Shown in pieces: positions 8,869 to 18,300 of a stretch of 64,000 nt of DNA. Location: assembly GCA_963755155.1 (NCBI GenBank), contig CAVWIV010000004.1, positions 330,112-394,111 of the forward strand, read 5' to 3'. Origin of the DNA: PALSA-612 sp963755155 (GTDB lineage: Bacteria > Actinomycetota > Thermoleophilia > Gaiellales > Gaiellaceae). Both the position numbers and the translations under genes were made by a program. The notes beneath the pieces are model-generated. The model saw nothing but the letters and a program-made list of their open reading frames with translations. It had not been told where the DNA came from and made no database searches. How positions within the stretch are numbered: position 1 is the first letter of the stretch; each line of letters starts with the position of its first letter.

Positions 8869-9941
8869 ATGACGAAGGCCTCGGGCCGGGCCTCGTTCCG
8901 CTCGAAGCGCTCGAGGGCGAACGGCGAGAGGTCGAGCGTCGGCGTCAGGCCGGCGACGAGCTCCGCAACGTGCTCGCCGACAGCCGGCGCCTGCTGGAAG
9001 CCGTGGCCCGAGAAACCCGTCGCATACAGGAAGCGGCTCGGCCCCTCGGCTTCGCCGACGATCGCGTTGTAGTCCGGGCTCACCTCGTAGTAGCCCCACC
9101 ACGAGGACTGCACGGGCAGCTCGCCGAGCACCGGCAGGCGCCGTGCGGCAGGGACAGCGAGCTCCTCGAGGCTCTGCTCCCGGCCGCCGAAGGCGATGCC
9201 GGGGCCTTCGCGGTGGAAGTAGAAGCCGGTCGAGAAGTCGACGGTCAGCGGCAGCTGCGCCGGCAGCCCACCATCCGCAGGCGTGAAGTGCAGCCAGCGC
9301 TGCTCGCCGCTGACCGGAATGTCCACACCGGCCATCGCGCCGACCTCCCGCGACCACGCGCCGGCGCAGCAGACGACGGTCCCCGTCGCGATCCGGCCCT
9401 GAGTCGTCTCGACGGCCACGATCCCACCTTCGGCGACGTCGATGCCGACGACGTCGCAGCCCTGGCGGACGTCGAGGCCTCGCGCGTACCACTGGACGAC
9501 GTCCTCGGGGGTGACATGACCGTCCAGCTCGCAGAAGGTCGCCGCGAGCAGGCCTTCAGGCTCGAGCTGCGGGACGATGGCGATCGCCTCGTCCACCGAC
9601 AGCTCGCGCGACGGCACGCCCAGAGAGTGCTGGAGGGCGAGCGCCGCGCGGAACCGCTCGACGTCCGCCTGGTTGTCGAGGAGAAAGAGGTACCCGTGCT
9701 GGTGGAGCTCGACGCCGTCCATCCCCTCCAGCTCGACGAGGGAGCGCAGGGCGATCCGGATGTTCAGCTCGTCGGCGAACTGCGTCCTGAAGCCGCCGGC
9801 CGACTTGCTCGTCGAGCCGGCAGCGAGCACGTCACGCTCGACGAGCACGACGTCGTCAATACCGAGCCGCCGGAGATGCCAGGCGACGCTCGTCCCCATG
9901 GCTCCTCCGCCGACGACAACCACTTCGGCCGTGTCGCGCAC
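8865..9941 (-). CDS. FAD-dependent oxidoreductase of the DAO (glycine/sarcosine oxidase) family
   Basis: An intact 358-residue protein. The N-terminal dinucleotide fold has VVVGGGAMGTSVAWHL, an FAD-binding glycine-rich loop, followed by VERDVLAAGSTSKSAGG, the segment that contacts FAD in this family. The C-terminal YATGFSGHGFQQAPAVGE is the second FAD signature. Relatives include sarcosine oxidase beta subunit, D-amino acid dehydrogenase and glycine oxidase; the amine substrate is unknown. It precedes the lipid kinase with a 4-base overlap and follows a lipoprotein gene by 10 bases. Confidence 0.9.
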   Translation of the reverse strand: MRDTAEVVVVGGGAMGTSVAWHLRRLGIDDVVLVERDVLAAGSTSKSAGGFRTQFADELNIRIALRSLVELEGMDGVELHQHGYLFLLDNQADVERFRAALALQHSLGVPSRELSVDEAIAIVPQLEPEGLLAATFCELDGHVTPEDVVQWYARGLDVRQGCDVVGIDVAEGGIVAVETTQGRIATGTVVCCAGAWSREVGAMAGVDIPVSGEQRWLHFTPADGGLPAQLPLTVDFSTGFYFHREGPGIAFGGREQSLEELAVPAARRLPVLGELPVQSSWWGYYEVSPDYNAIVGEAEGPSRFLYATGFSGHGFQQAPAVGEHVAELVAGLTPTLDLSPFALERFERNEARPEAFVI

Positions 9942-9951
9942 GGCCCCATTC

Positions 9952-10425
9952 TCATTCGTCCGCGATCACTCCGAGGTTGTAACCCATGTGCTTCATCTCC
10001 TCGGCGGCCTCGGCCATGCGTGCGATCTCCGTGTGGCGCGGGATTTGCTCGTTGAAACGCTGGAGCGCCGTCTTGTCACCGCGCTCGACGGCCGCCGCGA
10101 GCAGGAGGAGCTCGTCGGAGTACGCGAGCATGCCCTCGGCAAGCTCCTCGTTGTGCTCTTCGACCTCGGCCGGCGGCTCGAACCGGGTCTCGAGCTGCTG
10201 CGCGGCGATGCGCAGCTCGGTGCTCGCGGCGTCGATCTTCCGGACGAGCGCGGCGCCGGACACGCCGCGCGTCGCCTGGAACGCTTCACGCACCTCACTG
10301 TAGACCGCCCGGACTTGGCGCTCGTACTGCGCCTTCGTCAGCCGCTTCTCGCCCCCACATGCGGAGGCGAGAAGCGCGCCGACGACAAGCGCCAGGAGGG
10401 AGGCGCTACTGGTGAACCGTGACAT
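9952..10425 (-). CDS. Putative lipoprotein
   Basis: 157 residues. The N-terminal hydrophobic signal ends in a lipobox LASAC with the lipidation cysteine at about residue 23. The mature part is predicted helical and acidic, with many Glu/Ala residues and no recognised catalytic motif. The start overlaps the end of the large propeller protein by 20 bases. A similar small lipoprotein (acidic, helical, with the same GC-rich signal style) occurs after paaD at 20,953. Function unknown. Confidence 0.8.
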   Translation of the reverse strand: MSRFTSSASLLALVVGALLASACGGEKRLTKAQYERQVRAVYSEVREAFQATRGVSGAALVRKIDAASTELRIAAQQLETRFEPPAEVEEHNEELAEGMLAYSDELLLLAAAVERGDKTALQRFNEQIPRHTEIARMAEAAEEMKHMGYNLGVIADE

Positions 10426-13339
10426 TGCCCTTCGTGAGCGACCCGCTCTTCGAGTACGAGCCGATCACGATCCCGAACGTGTCTCCCGAGTTGCCGTTGT
10501 CGTCGACGTCCACCTTGAAGGACTGCGTGGTGCCGTTCGTGCCGTTGAGTCCCGTGCCCTGGATCGTCGCCGTTCCGTCGGCGCGGCAGATGACCTGGGA
10601 GATCGTCGTCGACCGGAAGTCGATGTTCGCGGCCGCGTCCCGGTAGTCGACCTTGCCCTTGGGGTTGGCGTGGACGCTGAGGTTGAACTTGCCCTCGCCG
10701 CCGGCGCTCGGGATCGCTCCTCCGCCGGTGACCTTGCAGCCGGTGCCGCCGCCGCCACCGCCGCCACCGCCGGGTGCCGCCAGGACGAAGTCCATGGACG
10801 GCGCGTTGTCGAGCGGGTAGAGGAACGACTGCAGATCCTGGACGGGTGACAAGGTGTTGCCGAGCGACCAAGCCGTGGCGTCGTAGAAGCGCGTTCCGAC
10901 CGCCGCAGCCGACTCGGACGGCCGCTCACCGTGTCCGGTTGAGCCCGTGAGGCTCCGGAGCAGGTAGCGCGGGACGCTGAGCCGAATCGTGTTCGTCGCC
11001 TGGTCGACGCTGCCGGGAATCGGCTGGCCGCCGGGGTAGAGGATGCACTTGCCGCCGACCACGCCGCCTCCGGACTGGCAGGGCTGCGCGCCGGTCGTGT
11101 AGTCGTTGTAGCCGAAGGTGAAGCCCTGCACCGGGTTCCACCTCGCGGAAGCGGCAACGTCCTGCCAGCCGTTCGTGAACCGGAACACCCAGAGCAGCGA
11201 CTGCGACTGCGTGCGCACCATCGTGTTCTGGAGCGACGCCGTCGAGAGGTCGGCCACCTTCATCGTCACGGTGAACCCTCCGTCCGGCACCGCCGAGCCG
11301 TCGAGGAAGTCGATCTCCGGGCCGACCGACACCGACTGGTAGTCGGCCGCCGGCTCGTTCGCGCTCGCCGGGTCGGGCGGCACGATGCCCGGAGTCGCCA
11401 CGGAGTAGAGCGAGAGTGCGTCGCCGGAAGGATCGGTCGACGACGTGCGGACGACCGGGCGGTTCGAGCTCACGGAGCCGCCGCCGAGCGACGGCCCGCC
11501 GTTCTGCGTTACGGCCATGGTCGACGCGACATGCCCGGCTTCCTCGTCCGGCTTCTTGTTCGTCCGGTCGAAGATGATCGTGGTCTTGCCGGTGACCGGG
11601 TTGTAGTCGATGGCGAGGAAGTCCGCCATCGTGCGGTCTCCCGGCGGGACCGCCAGGTCGCAACCGAGCCCGTTGAGGCAGATCGAGTCGTAGTGGAACG
11701 GGTGCGTCGTCGCCTTGACCTGGCTGAACGTGGCAGACGGCGACAACGCGTTGGTCGAGATGTTCCCGTAGATGTTCCAGCTGGCCTTGAAGTCGCCGCC
11801 GTTCGGGTCGCCCTGCGTCTCGGTGCCCGCGAACATGAACGCGACGCGACCGGGGGCCCCGCCAGCGGTCAGCCATGGGAAGACGGTCGTGCGCACCGCG
11901 TCACGGTCGACCTGGATGCGCGGGCCCCAAAGCGTGCCGACGCCCTGTTGCGTCGCCGCCACGGCGGCCGTCGTCGTCGAGGCAGGCAGATCGCACTTCT
12001 CGAGCTGCGCCTTCGTGATCGACTTCATGTACGTGTGGAAGGCGCCGCTGTCGCCGTAGCCGATGTAGATGTTCCCGGCGCTGTCGTTGTCCGTCGAGAC
12101 GAAGCCGGGCACTTCGCCCGGGACAAAGTCCGCGACGCACATCTGCCACGTCAGCCCGCGGTCCCTCGAGACAGAGAGGTTGATGAAGTCGCCGGACTGG
12201 CCGTTGAACGTGCCGGTGGCATCCCAGCCGAAGTAGACGAGGTTACGCGCGTCGTCGTAGCGCATCGGCCCTGGGAAGAGCGGGCTCGCCGCGGCGATGA
12301 CCGCGGCCGCCGGATTGAACGTGAGCCCCTTGTCGGTCGAGCGCAACACGACCGTGTTCCGGGGCGCGGCGTGGTTGTAGGCGAGAAGAACCGTGTTCGC
12401 ATCGACGAACGTCTGCCACTGCCGATCTGCGACGCCGCCCTGGTTCGTGATGCCGCCCGTGACGTCGCCACCACCCGTGGCAAAGCTGCGCCCGTAGTTG
12501 GGAGAGATCGAGGTGGCGAAGCCTGTCAGCGGCCCGAGGCCGCTCATGGCCAAGTCGTAGTTGCCGCGACTGTTCTTGACGTGGCCGAGGGCAACCGCGC
12601 AGTCGCCGCCACCGCCACCTTCTGCCTGGCCGCGCGGAGGCGTGCCGAGCAGGTGGAAGGAGTCGCCGCCGTCGGTCGAGACCTGAATGTAGTCGGCCAG
12701 CTGGGACGAACCGGTCGGGCCGCAGGCGTAGATGTTGCCGGCCCGGTCGATCTCGACCAGCGGCTCGGACTCGTCACGCTGGTTGTCAGCCGCCACCGAG
12801 GCGGAGAACTCGAGCCCGTCCGCAGGAGCGGACGGGAGGGAAGCCTCACCGGCCTCCGTGCGGATCTCGAGCTTGCCGGTGTACGTCACGGGCACTGCTG
12901 CGGCGAAGGGACAGGCGAGCACGCGGTACGTGCCCGATTGCAGCCGGGTGCCGATGACGGTCTCGACGTTCGTGCCGCCGTCGCTCGAGCCGACGACGGT
13001 CCCGCCGGGTCCGAGCACGGTGAGGATCTCGTCGTGTAGGGCGTCGCCCCACGTGATGCTGAAGGTGAAGGTTGCGTTCAGGGAGTTGTAGAGCCCGGGC
13101 GGCACGGTGATCGCCGTCGAATGCTCGTCCGCCAGGGGTGTTCCCGCCACGGCGGTGCAGGCGTTCGTCGGGTTCGCGCCGGGCGGAATCGTGCCCGTCC
13201 ATGTGACCGAGACCGTCTGGCCAGCGGCCGACGGAACGGTGATCGAGCTCGTCGGAGGCGTCGACGCCCCCGCGAGACCGACGGCAAGCGCGAGCGTTCC
13301 CGCGATGCCTGCAAGAAGAGTTGCCGCCCTGCCCTTCAT
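10406..13339 (-). CDS. Large secreted BNR/sialidase-like beta-propeller protein
   Basis: 977 residues with a Sec signal (about 1-25). After a beta-sandwich-like N-terminal region (about 30-165) comes a propeller-like region with Asp-box-type segments such as VSTDGGDSFHLLG, RSTDKGLTFNPAA and SVSRDRGLTWQMC. A further domain follows, then a run of nine glycines encoded by GCC/ACC-type triplets near 10,745-10,771. The last 110 residues form a separate domain ending GSLTKGNVTVHQ, which resembles the end of the neighbouring 656-residue protein. Asp boxes occur in sialidases and other extracellular propellers; no catalytic residues are identified. Probably extracellular, possibly surface-attached through the C-terminal domain. 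Confidence 0.8.
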   Translation of the reverse strand: MKGRAATLLAGIAGTLALAVGLAGASTPPTSSITVPSAAGQTVSVTWTGTIPPGANPTNACTAVAGTPLADEHSTAITVPPGLYNSLNATFTFSITWGDALHDEILTVLGPGGTVVGSSDGGTNVETVIGTRLQSGTYRVLACPFAAAVPVTYTGKLEIRTEAGEASLPSAPADGLEFSASVAADNQRDESEPLVEIDRAGNIYACGPTGSSQLADYIQVSTDGGDSFHLLGTPPRGQAEGGGGGDCAVALGHVKNSRGNYDLAMSGLGPLTGFATSISPNYGRSFATGGGDVTGGITNQGGVADRQWQTFVDANTVLLAYNHAAPRNTVVLRSTDKGLTFNPAAAVIAAASPLFPGPMRYDDARNLVYFGWDATGTFNGQSGDFINLSVSRDRGLTWQMCVADFVPGEVPGFVSTDNDSAGNIYIGYGDSGAFHTYMKSITKAQLEKCDLPASTTTAAVAATQQGVGTLWGPRIQVDRDAVRTTVFPWLTAGGAPGRVAFMFAGTETQGDPNGGDFKASWNIYGNISTNALSPSATFSQVKATTHPFHYDSICLNGLGCDLAVPPGDRTMADFLAIDYNPVTGKTTIIFDRTNKKPDEEAGHVASTMAVTQNGGPSLGGGSVSSNRPVVRTSSTDPSGDALSLYSVATPGIVPPDPASANEPAADYQSVSVGPEIDFLDGSAVPDGGFTVTMKVADLSTASLQNTMVRTQSQSLLWVFRFTNGWQDVAASARWNPVQGFTFGYNDYTTGAQPCQSGGGVVGGKCILYPGGQPIPGSVDQATNTIRLSVPRYLLRSLTGSTGHGERPSESAAAVGTRFYDATAWSLGNTLSPVQDLQSFLYPLDNAPSMDFVLAAPGGGGGGGGGTGCKVTGGGAIPSAGGEGKFNLSVHANPKGKVDYRDAAANIDFRSTTISQVICRADGTATIQGTGLNGTNGTTQSFKVDVDDNGNSGDTFGIVIGSYSKSGSLTKGNVTVHQ

Positions 13340-13356
13340 GTCTAGCCTCCTGTCCC

Positions 13357-15327
13357 TCAGCCTTCGACGTTGATATTTCCCTTGAGCAAGGTCCCGCCCG
13401 CCGCGTAGCCGTCCCCGAGGACGATGCGGAAGACGTCTGCCTTACCGGGCTCGCCGAGGTCCTCGACCTCGACGACGAAGCTCACGCCGGGCGTGGAATC
13501 GACCGTCGCCCGGCCCGTGATCGTTGCTTTCGCGCCCGCGATCGTGAGCGAGTCGATGCTCGTCGCGGTGACGTTCTTCGTCAGGGTCTTGTCCGTGTAC
13601 GAGAGCTTTCCGCCGGGCAAGCCGGCGAGGGTCTCGACCTTGAGGTCGAACGTCGCCTTGCCGCCTGCCGTCGTGCCGCGCACGATCGCGAGCTCGGCGA
13701 GCTCGTTCGGCGACTGGCCGCTTCCGCGCACCTGGCCGGGAGTCGTCGGCAGCGGGGACTGCACGCACTGCAGTCCGGAGCAGCTCGCGAAGCGGTAGAC
13801 GTCGAAGCCGCGGCTCATGTCACCCGCGTAGACGAAACCCTTGTACTCCTTTGCCGACCACGTCTCGGCGCCGGGCATGACGTTCCATCCGAGCGTGTTG
13901 CCCCAGGTCGAGCTCGCGTCCTCGGCGATCCCGTCGAGGGCGATCGCGGCCTTCGAGATGTCCAGCCACCAGACTCCGGCGCCGTAGTGGGCGCTGACGA
14001 GCTGACGGTTCGGCAGGTCGGAGACGCCGTCGAACCCGGAGGCGGCCGCGCCGGGCGCCGAGCTGCCGTTGCCGCCGAGCCTGAAGACGTGGATCGTGCA
14101 TGCGCGCTCGGTTCTCCCGATCCCGACCAGCACAGGCTGGAGGGCGTCAAGTGCCAGGCCGGGATTCGGGTAGAACCAGCCGCCGAACCGCTTCGGGCTC
14201 GTCGGCGATGCGCCGGCGGTGGAGGGAACGCCGGCGAGCGGCTTCAGGGCCCAGAAGTGCATGCCGCCGATGACGCCGTTCGCGTCCTCGTTGCACGCGG
14301 TCTGCTGGGTGCCGCCGCCGCGCTCGTCGGTGACCACGAGCATCGCGCCGTCCGCGGTCACGTCCGACTGGTGGGAGATCTGAACGTTGTTCGGGTTGGC
14401 CAGGCCGCCGGGCTCGGCGTTGTTCGGGGCTACGCCGATGGCGGGCGCAGAGCCTGAGAGCACGTTCTCGACGTTGACGATCACCGTGTCGTTGCCGACC
14501 GCGGCGACGTACATCGTCTTCCCGTTCTCGGAGAAGTGGATGTCGTGCGGGCTCCAGGTGCCCGGGCGGCCGTTCGAGATGCAGCGGCTCGGCGCGAGCG
14601 ACGCAGCCGTGCAGACGCTGGCAGTGAGGCTGCCGTTCTGGACGATCCTGTAAGCCCGGGTCGCCGGCGTCGTGCGCAGGTCGACGACGTCGACCGAGCC
14701 CTGTCCGCGCGGGTTCGACATCGCGAGCCACTTGCCGCTCGGGTGCAGCGTCGAGTTGTGGGCGCCGCCGCCGGGCAGGTCGCTGACGCACTCCTGAAGC
14801 GACGTCTCGAACGTGCCCGTGTCACGGTCGTACGACAGCCGGACGATGTCGACGCCGCCGTTCGCGCCCTGCTGCTGGAGGCAGGCGGACGCGCTCGGGG
14901 CGGGCGCAGAGCCTGAGAGCGGATCGAAGCCGATCACCGCGATGTCCCCCCGTACCTGCACGTCCCCTTGCCAGCCGGGATCCGTGTACGAGCCGGCGAG
15001 GGACGGATACCTGGGCTCCGTCACGTCGAAGATGCGAAGCCCGCCGCCCATCGTCCCGACGAAGGCGTAGTCGCGCGTGTCGCCCGAGGCATCGCGGCGG
15101 GACTGGAACTCGATGTCCGTGCCGACGAAGCCGCAGACATTTGCGAGGTGGACGATGTTCTTCGCGGAGCGCGCGACGAGCCCTGGCGTGCTCAGCGCTT
15201 CGCACGGCAGGGCGGTGTTGTGGGCAGGGTCGAGCGGGTCGTCTCCGGCGTAGGCGACCACACCGATCGCGAGGGCGGCCACGGCGACCGCCGCGAGGAC
15301 GATGCGCCGATGGAGATCGTGCTTCAC
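13357..15327 (-). CDS. Secreted LVIVD-repeat propeller protein
   Basis: 656 residues with a signal peptide (about 1-27). The segment YAFVGTMGGGLRIFDV and later AYVAG/IFDV-like strands are LVIVD repeats, which build beta-propellers on secreted proteins. Four or more cysteines may form disulphides. The last 110 residues form a domain ending TLLKGNINVEG, matching the pattern at the end of the 977-residue neighbour. It is 17 bases upstream of that gene, so they are likely co-expressed. No enzyme motif is visible; a binding or cell-surface role is inferred. Confidence 0.75.
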   Translation of the reverse strand: MKHDLHRRIVLAAVAVAALAIGVVAYAGDDPLDPAHNTALPCEALSTPGLVARSAKNIVHLANVCGFVGTDIEFQSRRDASGDTRDYAFVGTMGGGLRIFDVTEPRYPSLAGSYTDPGWQGDVQVRGDIAVIGFDPLSGSAPAPSASACLQQQGANGGVDIVRLSYDRDTGTFETSLQECVSDLPGGGAHNSTLHPSGKWLAMSNPRGQGSVDVVDLRTTPATRAYRIVQNGSLTASVCTAASLAPSRCISNGRPGTWSPHDIHFSENGKTMYVAAVGNDTVIVNVENVLSGSAPAIGVAPNNAEPGGLANPNNVQISHQSDVTADGAMLVVTDERGGGTQQTACNEDANGVIGGMHFWALKPLAGVPSTAGASPTSPKRFGGWFYPNPGLALDALQPVLVGIGRTERACTIHVFRLGGNGSSAPGAAASGFDGVSDLPNRQLVSAHYGAGVWWLDISKAAIALDGIAEDASSTWGNTLGWNVMPGAETWSAKEYKGFVYAGDMSRGFDVYRFASCSGLQCVQSPLPTTPGQVRGSGQSPNELAELAIVRGTTAGGKATFDLKVETLAGLPGGKLSYTDKTLTKNVTATSIDSLTIAGAKATITGRATVDSTPGVSFVVEVEDLGEPGKADVFRIVLGDGYAAGGTLLKGNINVEG

Positions 15328-15434
15328 GGGGGGTTCTCCCTGCCTCGCCGAAAGAAACTGGCGCAGGAGTACCCCCGTGTCGTAACAGTCAAACCATCGG
15401 GGCCGGCCGGCGTGGCCGGCCCCGCGCGCTTACG

Positions 15435-15902
15435 TCAGACGATGACGACGAGGAAGGGGACGTTCATGGGCGGCAACTGATTATCGATCGTGCCTGTGCC
15501 GCGCAGGCTGACGCGATAGCCGCCGTCGGGCAGCGGCTGGCAGGAGATGCTGCCCGCCTGGGACGACAGGCTGCTCGCGAGACAGCTCGCGCCCGAGATG
15601 CCCGGGAAACGGACGTCCCACTGGCCGCTGCCGGCGCGCTTGACCTGGACGCCCTTACCCGTGCAGTTGAACCGCCGTTCGAACACCGCCGGGTTGGCCG
15701 TGTAGGTGTCCGGAATGTTCTCGATGCCCTGCCGCGGCACGCCTGTGACGACGGCGATCGCCCGTACGGCGCCGTTCTGGCAGCGCTGTTGCGGCGCGGC
15801 CGCTTTCTGACCGACGGCGAACGCGGAGCCGCCGAGGGCGAAGAGGAGCGCGACTCCGGCCACCACGAGCGCCGGGGACACGCGGAAACGACGAGAGTCC
15901 AT
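15435..15902 (-). CDS. Small secreted protein of unknown function
   Basis: 155 residues with a hydrophobic signal segment near residues 10-30 (VVAGVALLFALGGSAFAVG). The mature part has five cysteines and short beta-rich motifs, suggesting a small disulphide-stabilised extracellular domain. It is separated by 107 bases from the LVIVD gene downstream and by 89 bases from the M14 gene upstream, so it may have its own promoter. I do not recognise the family. Confidence 0.65.
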   Translation of the reverse strand: MDSRRFRVSPALVVAGVALLFALGGSAFAVGQKAAAPQQRCQNGAVRAIAVVTGVPRQGIENIPDTYTANPAVFERRFNCTGKGVQVKRAGSGQWDVRFPGISGASCLASSLSSQAGSISCQPLPDGGYRVSLRGTGTIDNQLPPMNVPFLVVIV

Positions 15903-15991
15903 GCAACCTCCTTTGGGTTACCTGGATCTTCCCGGCAGCAGTCCGGGTAAACCGCAGAGCTCCGTTCGCGGGTAAACCCGCGAGGCTCCGG

Positions 15992-17662
15992 TCAACTGCG
16001 GTAACGCCGCATGCACTCGCTGAAGTCGACCTTGGTCGCGTGGCCGCGATCGACGGCCAGGTGCACCGTCTGGAGCACGGTGCCATTCGGTCGCTTACAG
16101 GTGAGTCGATAGCGCTCGAACCCGCCCTCGGCCGCCGCCGACGGACGCGTGGACGGGTTCACATGCCAGGCGAACCTTCGGGTGGACGGCACGACGAGAA
16201 TCGAGACCAGGCGTTCGCGACTCGTCCCACTCGAGGTCGGAGTGTCAAACGTCTTCGAGAGCCGCAGCACCGCGCCGGCCGGCGCTGTGCCGGTGATCAG
16301 CGAGTGCCGCCGCGGGTCCGCAGCGTTCTCGAGGGCGATGAGGAACGCCCCGCGGTTTCCCTTGCCGGCGTAGGCGCCGGCGCCGACGTATTCGTCGACC
16401 ACCAGGCTGAACGGCGGACGGAACTCCCGCGGTCCGATTTCGAACGTGAAGGCGAAGCCGCCGGTTGCGTTGTACGACCAGTTCTCCGTCGTCCCGGTCG
16501 TGTCGTAGAGCTGCCAGCCGAGAAGGTTTCGGTAGCCGTTTTGGGCGACCATCCGTGCTCCGAGGGCCCTCATTGCCGACTCGTCGACGGTCGTACCCTC
16601 GGCACGTAGGCCCGGCGGCCTCAGCAGGAGGTTCGAGAACGAGTGGTTCGTGACCAGCGTCGTCACATGGCGGGAAGAGACGAGCTGGCGAACCGCCTGC
16701 GTCTCGGGCTCCGAGAACGGCGACGGGCCACGGTACGTCGTCTCCGTGCGGACAGCCGAGGCGCCCCGGCCTCCCCATAGCCAGCCGTAGTTCCGGTTGA
16801 GGTCGACGCCGATGCCATAACCGTCGGGGCTCGGCACGTCGCAGCCGCCGAGCTGCGCCGCCTGCCCGTCGACCGCGCGGCAGTTCTTCCGCTTGTTGAG
16901 GTTCCCGAGTGAGTCCGGCGCTCCCGGCTCGCCGCCGTCGTCGTCGATCACCGTCACGAGATCTCCCCACGTCCGCGACTGCTCGAAACCGTCGACGTTG
17001 AGGACGGGGACGACGATCACTCGCACCTTGCGGAGGAGCTCGGTGACTCTCGAGCCCACTCCGAAGCTCTCGACGAGATCGAAGGCGAACTCGATGGAGA
17101 GCTCACCGGACGGCCACTCCCGCGCGTGGTGCAACCCGATCATCACGAAGACCGGCTTGCCGTCGGTTCTCGAGCGGACATTGTCCGAGATCTCGACGGC
17201 GAGAATCTCCCTTCCCTCGACCGACCGTCGGCTGAGCGTGAGCAGCCGGACGAGTGTCGGGTTCTGCGCAGCGAGCTGCCGCAGATCAGTCTCGTAGTCG
17301 GCAAGCGTCCGGTACGTGTCGCGGCCAGACGGAAGCGGCGAGAGGGTGGTCGCCGCGGCGTACGCGGCATTGAGCTCGCTGTTTCTCCGCTCGCGGAGCT
17401 CGAGGTCGGGGATCGTGACTCGCCACTCGAACCCCGCCGAGCGCAGCCTCTCGCCATCGGCCGGCGAGTGCAGGACGACGTCCACGAAGCCCGGGCCGGC
17501 ATGCTCGCTCAGGTCGAGACCGGTGTTCTCGAGCCGCTCGAACCCGGCCAGGTTGGGGACGACGACGCGGACGAGCTGGGCCGGCGAGCGTCGCTCGTGG
17601 CCGGCGCCGGCAGTACCCGCCAGCAGTCCGAAGATCGCCGCTACGGCGAGCGCCCGAGCCAC
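15992..17662 (-). CDS. Secreted M14 family zinc carboxypeptidase
   Basis: 556 residues with a signal peptide of about 20. The catalytic domain shows the first zinc motif HHAREWPSGE (HxxE), the substrate-binding DLNRNYGWLWGG, a third zinc histidine in VTNHSFSN and the general-base glutamate in FTFEIGP. This is the carboxypeptidase A/T architecture. A C-terminal extension of about 130 residues (after AFLIALENAADP) is a beta-rich appended domain. It removes C-terminal amino acids from peptides outside the cell. The gene ends 89 bases before the small secreted protein gene. Confidence 0.9.
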   Translation of the reverse strand: MARALAVAAIFGLLAGTAGAGHERRSPAQLVRVVVPNLAGFERLENTGLDLSEHAGPGFVDVVLHSPADGERLRSAGFEWRVTIPDLELRERRNSELNAAYAAATTLSPLPSGRDTYRTLADYETDLRQLAAQNPTLVRLLTLSRRSVEGREILAVEISDNVRSRTDGKPVFVMIGLHHAREWPSGELSIEFAFDLVESFGVGSRVTELLRKVRVIVVPVLNVDGFEQSRTWGDLVTVIDDDGGEPGAPDSLGNLNKRKNCRAVDGQAAQLGGCDVPSPDGYGIGVDLNRNYGWLWGGRGASAVRTETTYRGPSPFSEPETQAVRQLVSSRHVTTLVTNHSFSNLLLRPPGLRAEGTTVDESAMRALGARMVAQNGYRNLLGWQLYDTTGTTENWSYNATGGFAFTFEIGPREFRPPFSLVVDEYVGAGAYAGKGNRGAFLIALENAADPRRHSLITGTAPAGAVLRLSKTFDTPTSSGTSRERLVSILVVPSTRRFAWHVNPSTRPSAAAEGGFERYRLTCKRPNGTVLQTVHLAVDRGHATKVDFSECMRRYRS

Positions 17663-17683
17663 CTTTGGACGATAGCTACGCAG

Positions 17684-18259
17684 TTACGCGGGCGTGGAGT
17701 AGCCGCGCATGCCGTCGACGAGCAGCCGGAAGAAGCGTTCGGCGAGCTCGGTCGTGTCGCGGCCCGGCTGGAGCCACGTGTACGCCCAGTTCGCGGCCGA
17801 GAGGAAGAGGAGCCCTGCAGCTGTCTCGTCGAGATCCGAACGCAGCTCGCCCTGCTCGCGGCCCTCTCGGAAGAGGTCGCGGATCCGCTCCTCGTACCGC
17901 CTCCGCTCGGCGACGAAGGCCTCGCGCCGCTCATCGGTGAGGTACCGCCACTCCCGCGTGAAGACGGTCGCTACGTCGAGCTGCTCGGCGACGACGCCGA
18001 GGTGACTCGCGATCGCGAGCCGGATGCGCTCGACGGCGGGCGCGTCCTCTCGCACAGCGTCGAGCGCCGCGTGGAACGCGGCTGCGCCGCCCGAGGCGAT
18101 CTCCCAGAGGAGATCCTGCTTCGAGTCGATGTGCGCGTAGAGCGAGCCCTTCTGCACGCCCATGGCCTTCGCGAGGTCGCCGACGGACGTGCCGTGGTAG
18201 CCCTTCTCCGCGAAGAGCCGGGCCGCTTCCCGCGTCAGCTCGGAGCGCCGAGTGGCCAT
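17684..18259 (-). CDS. TetR/AcrR family regulator, probably controlling the paa operon
   Basis: 191 residues with an N-terminal helix-turn-helix (AEKGYHGTSVGDLAKAMGVQKGSLYAHIDSKQDLL) typical of TetR proteins; the ligand domain follows. It is divergent from paaA with only 41 bases between the starts, and that gap contains a perfect 10-base palindrome fitting the PaaR operator pattern. By position it is a candidate PaaR-like repressor that would respond to phenylacetyl-CoA; this is inference from context and operator, not from ligand-pocket residues. Confidence 0.85.
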   Translation of the reverse strand: MATRRSELTREAARLFAEKGYHGTSVGDLAKAMGVQKGSLYAHIDSKQDLLWEIASGGAAAFHAALDAVREDAPAVERIRLAIASHLGVVAEQLDVATVFTREWRYLTDERREAFVAERRRYEERIRDLFREGREQGELRSDLDETAAGLLFLSAANWAYTWLQPGRDTTELAERFFRLLVDGMRGYSTPA

Positions 18260-18273
18260 GGTACGCTCGTACC

Positions 18274-18287
18274 CTAACGATCGTTCG
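18274..18287. promoter_or_regulatory. PaaR-type operator between the TetR gene and paaA
   Basis: CTAACGATCGTTCG lies between the divergent starts. It contains the perfect palindrome AACGATCGTT and fits the pattern CNAACGNNCGTTNG, which I recall as the site of Thermus PaaR. It is 14 bases upstream of the paaA GTG, next to the AGGAGG-like ribosome site at 18,291-18,297, so bound repressor would block both genes. Confidence 0.65.
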
Positions 18288-18300
18288 GTTGGGAGGTGTC

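Noticed and set aside
11531..13039. Long plus-strand frame antisense to the propeller gene
   Set aside because: Composition is Arg/Val/Asp-rich without motifs and it is antisense to a well-supported secreted protein.
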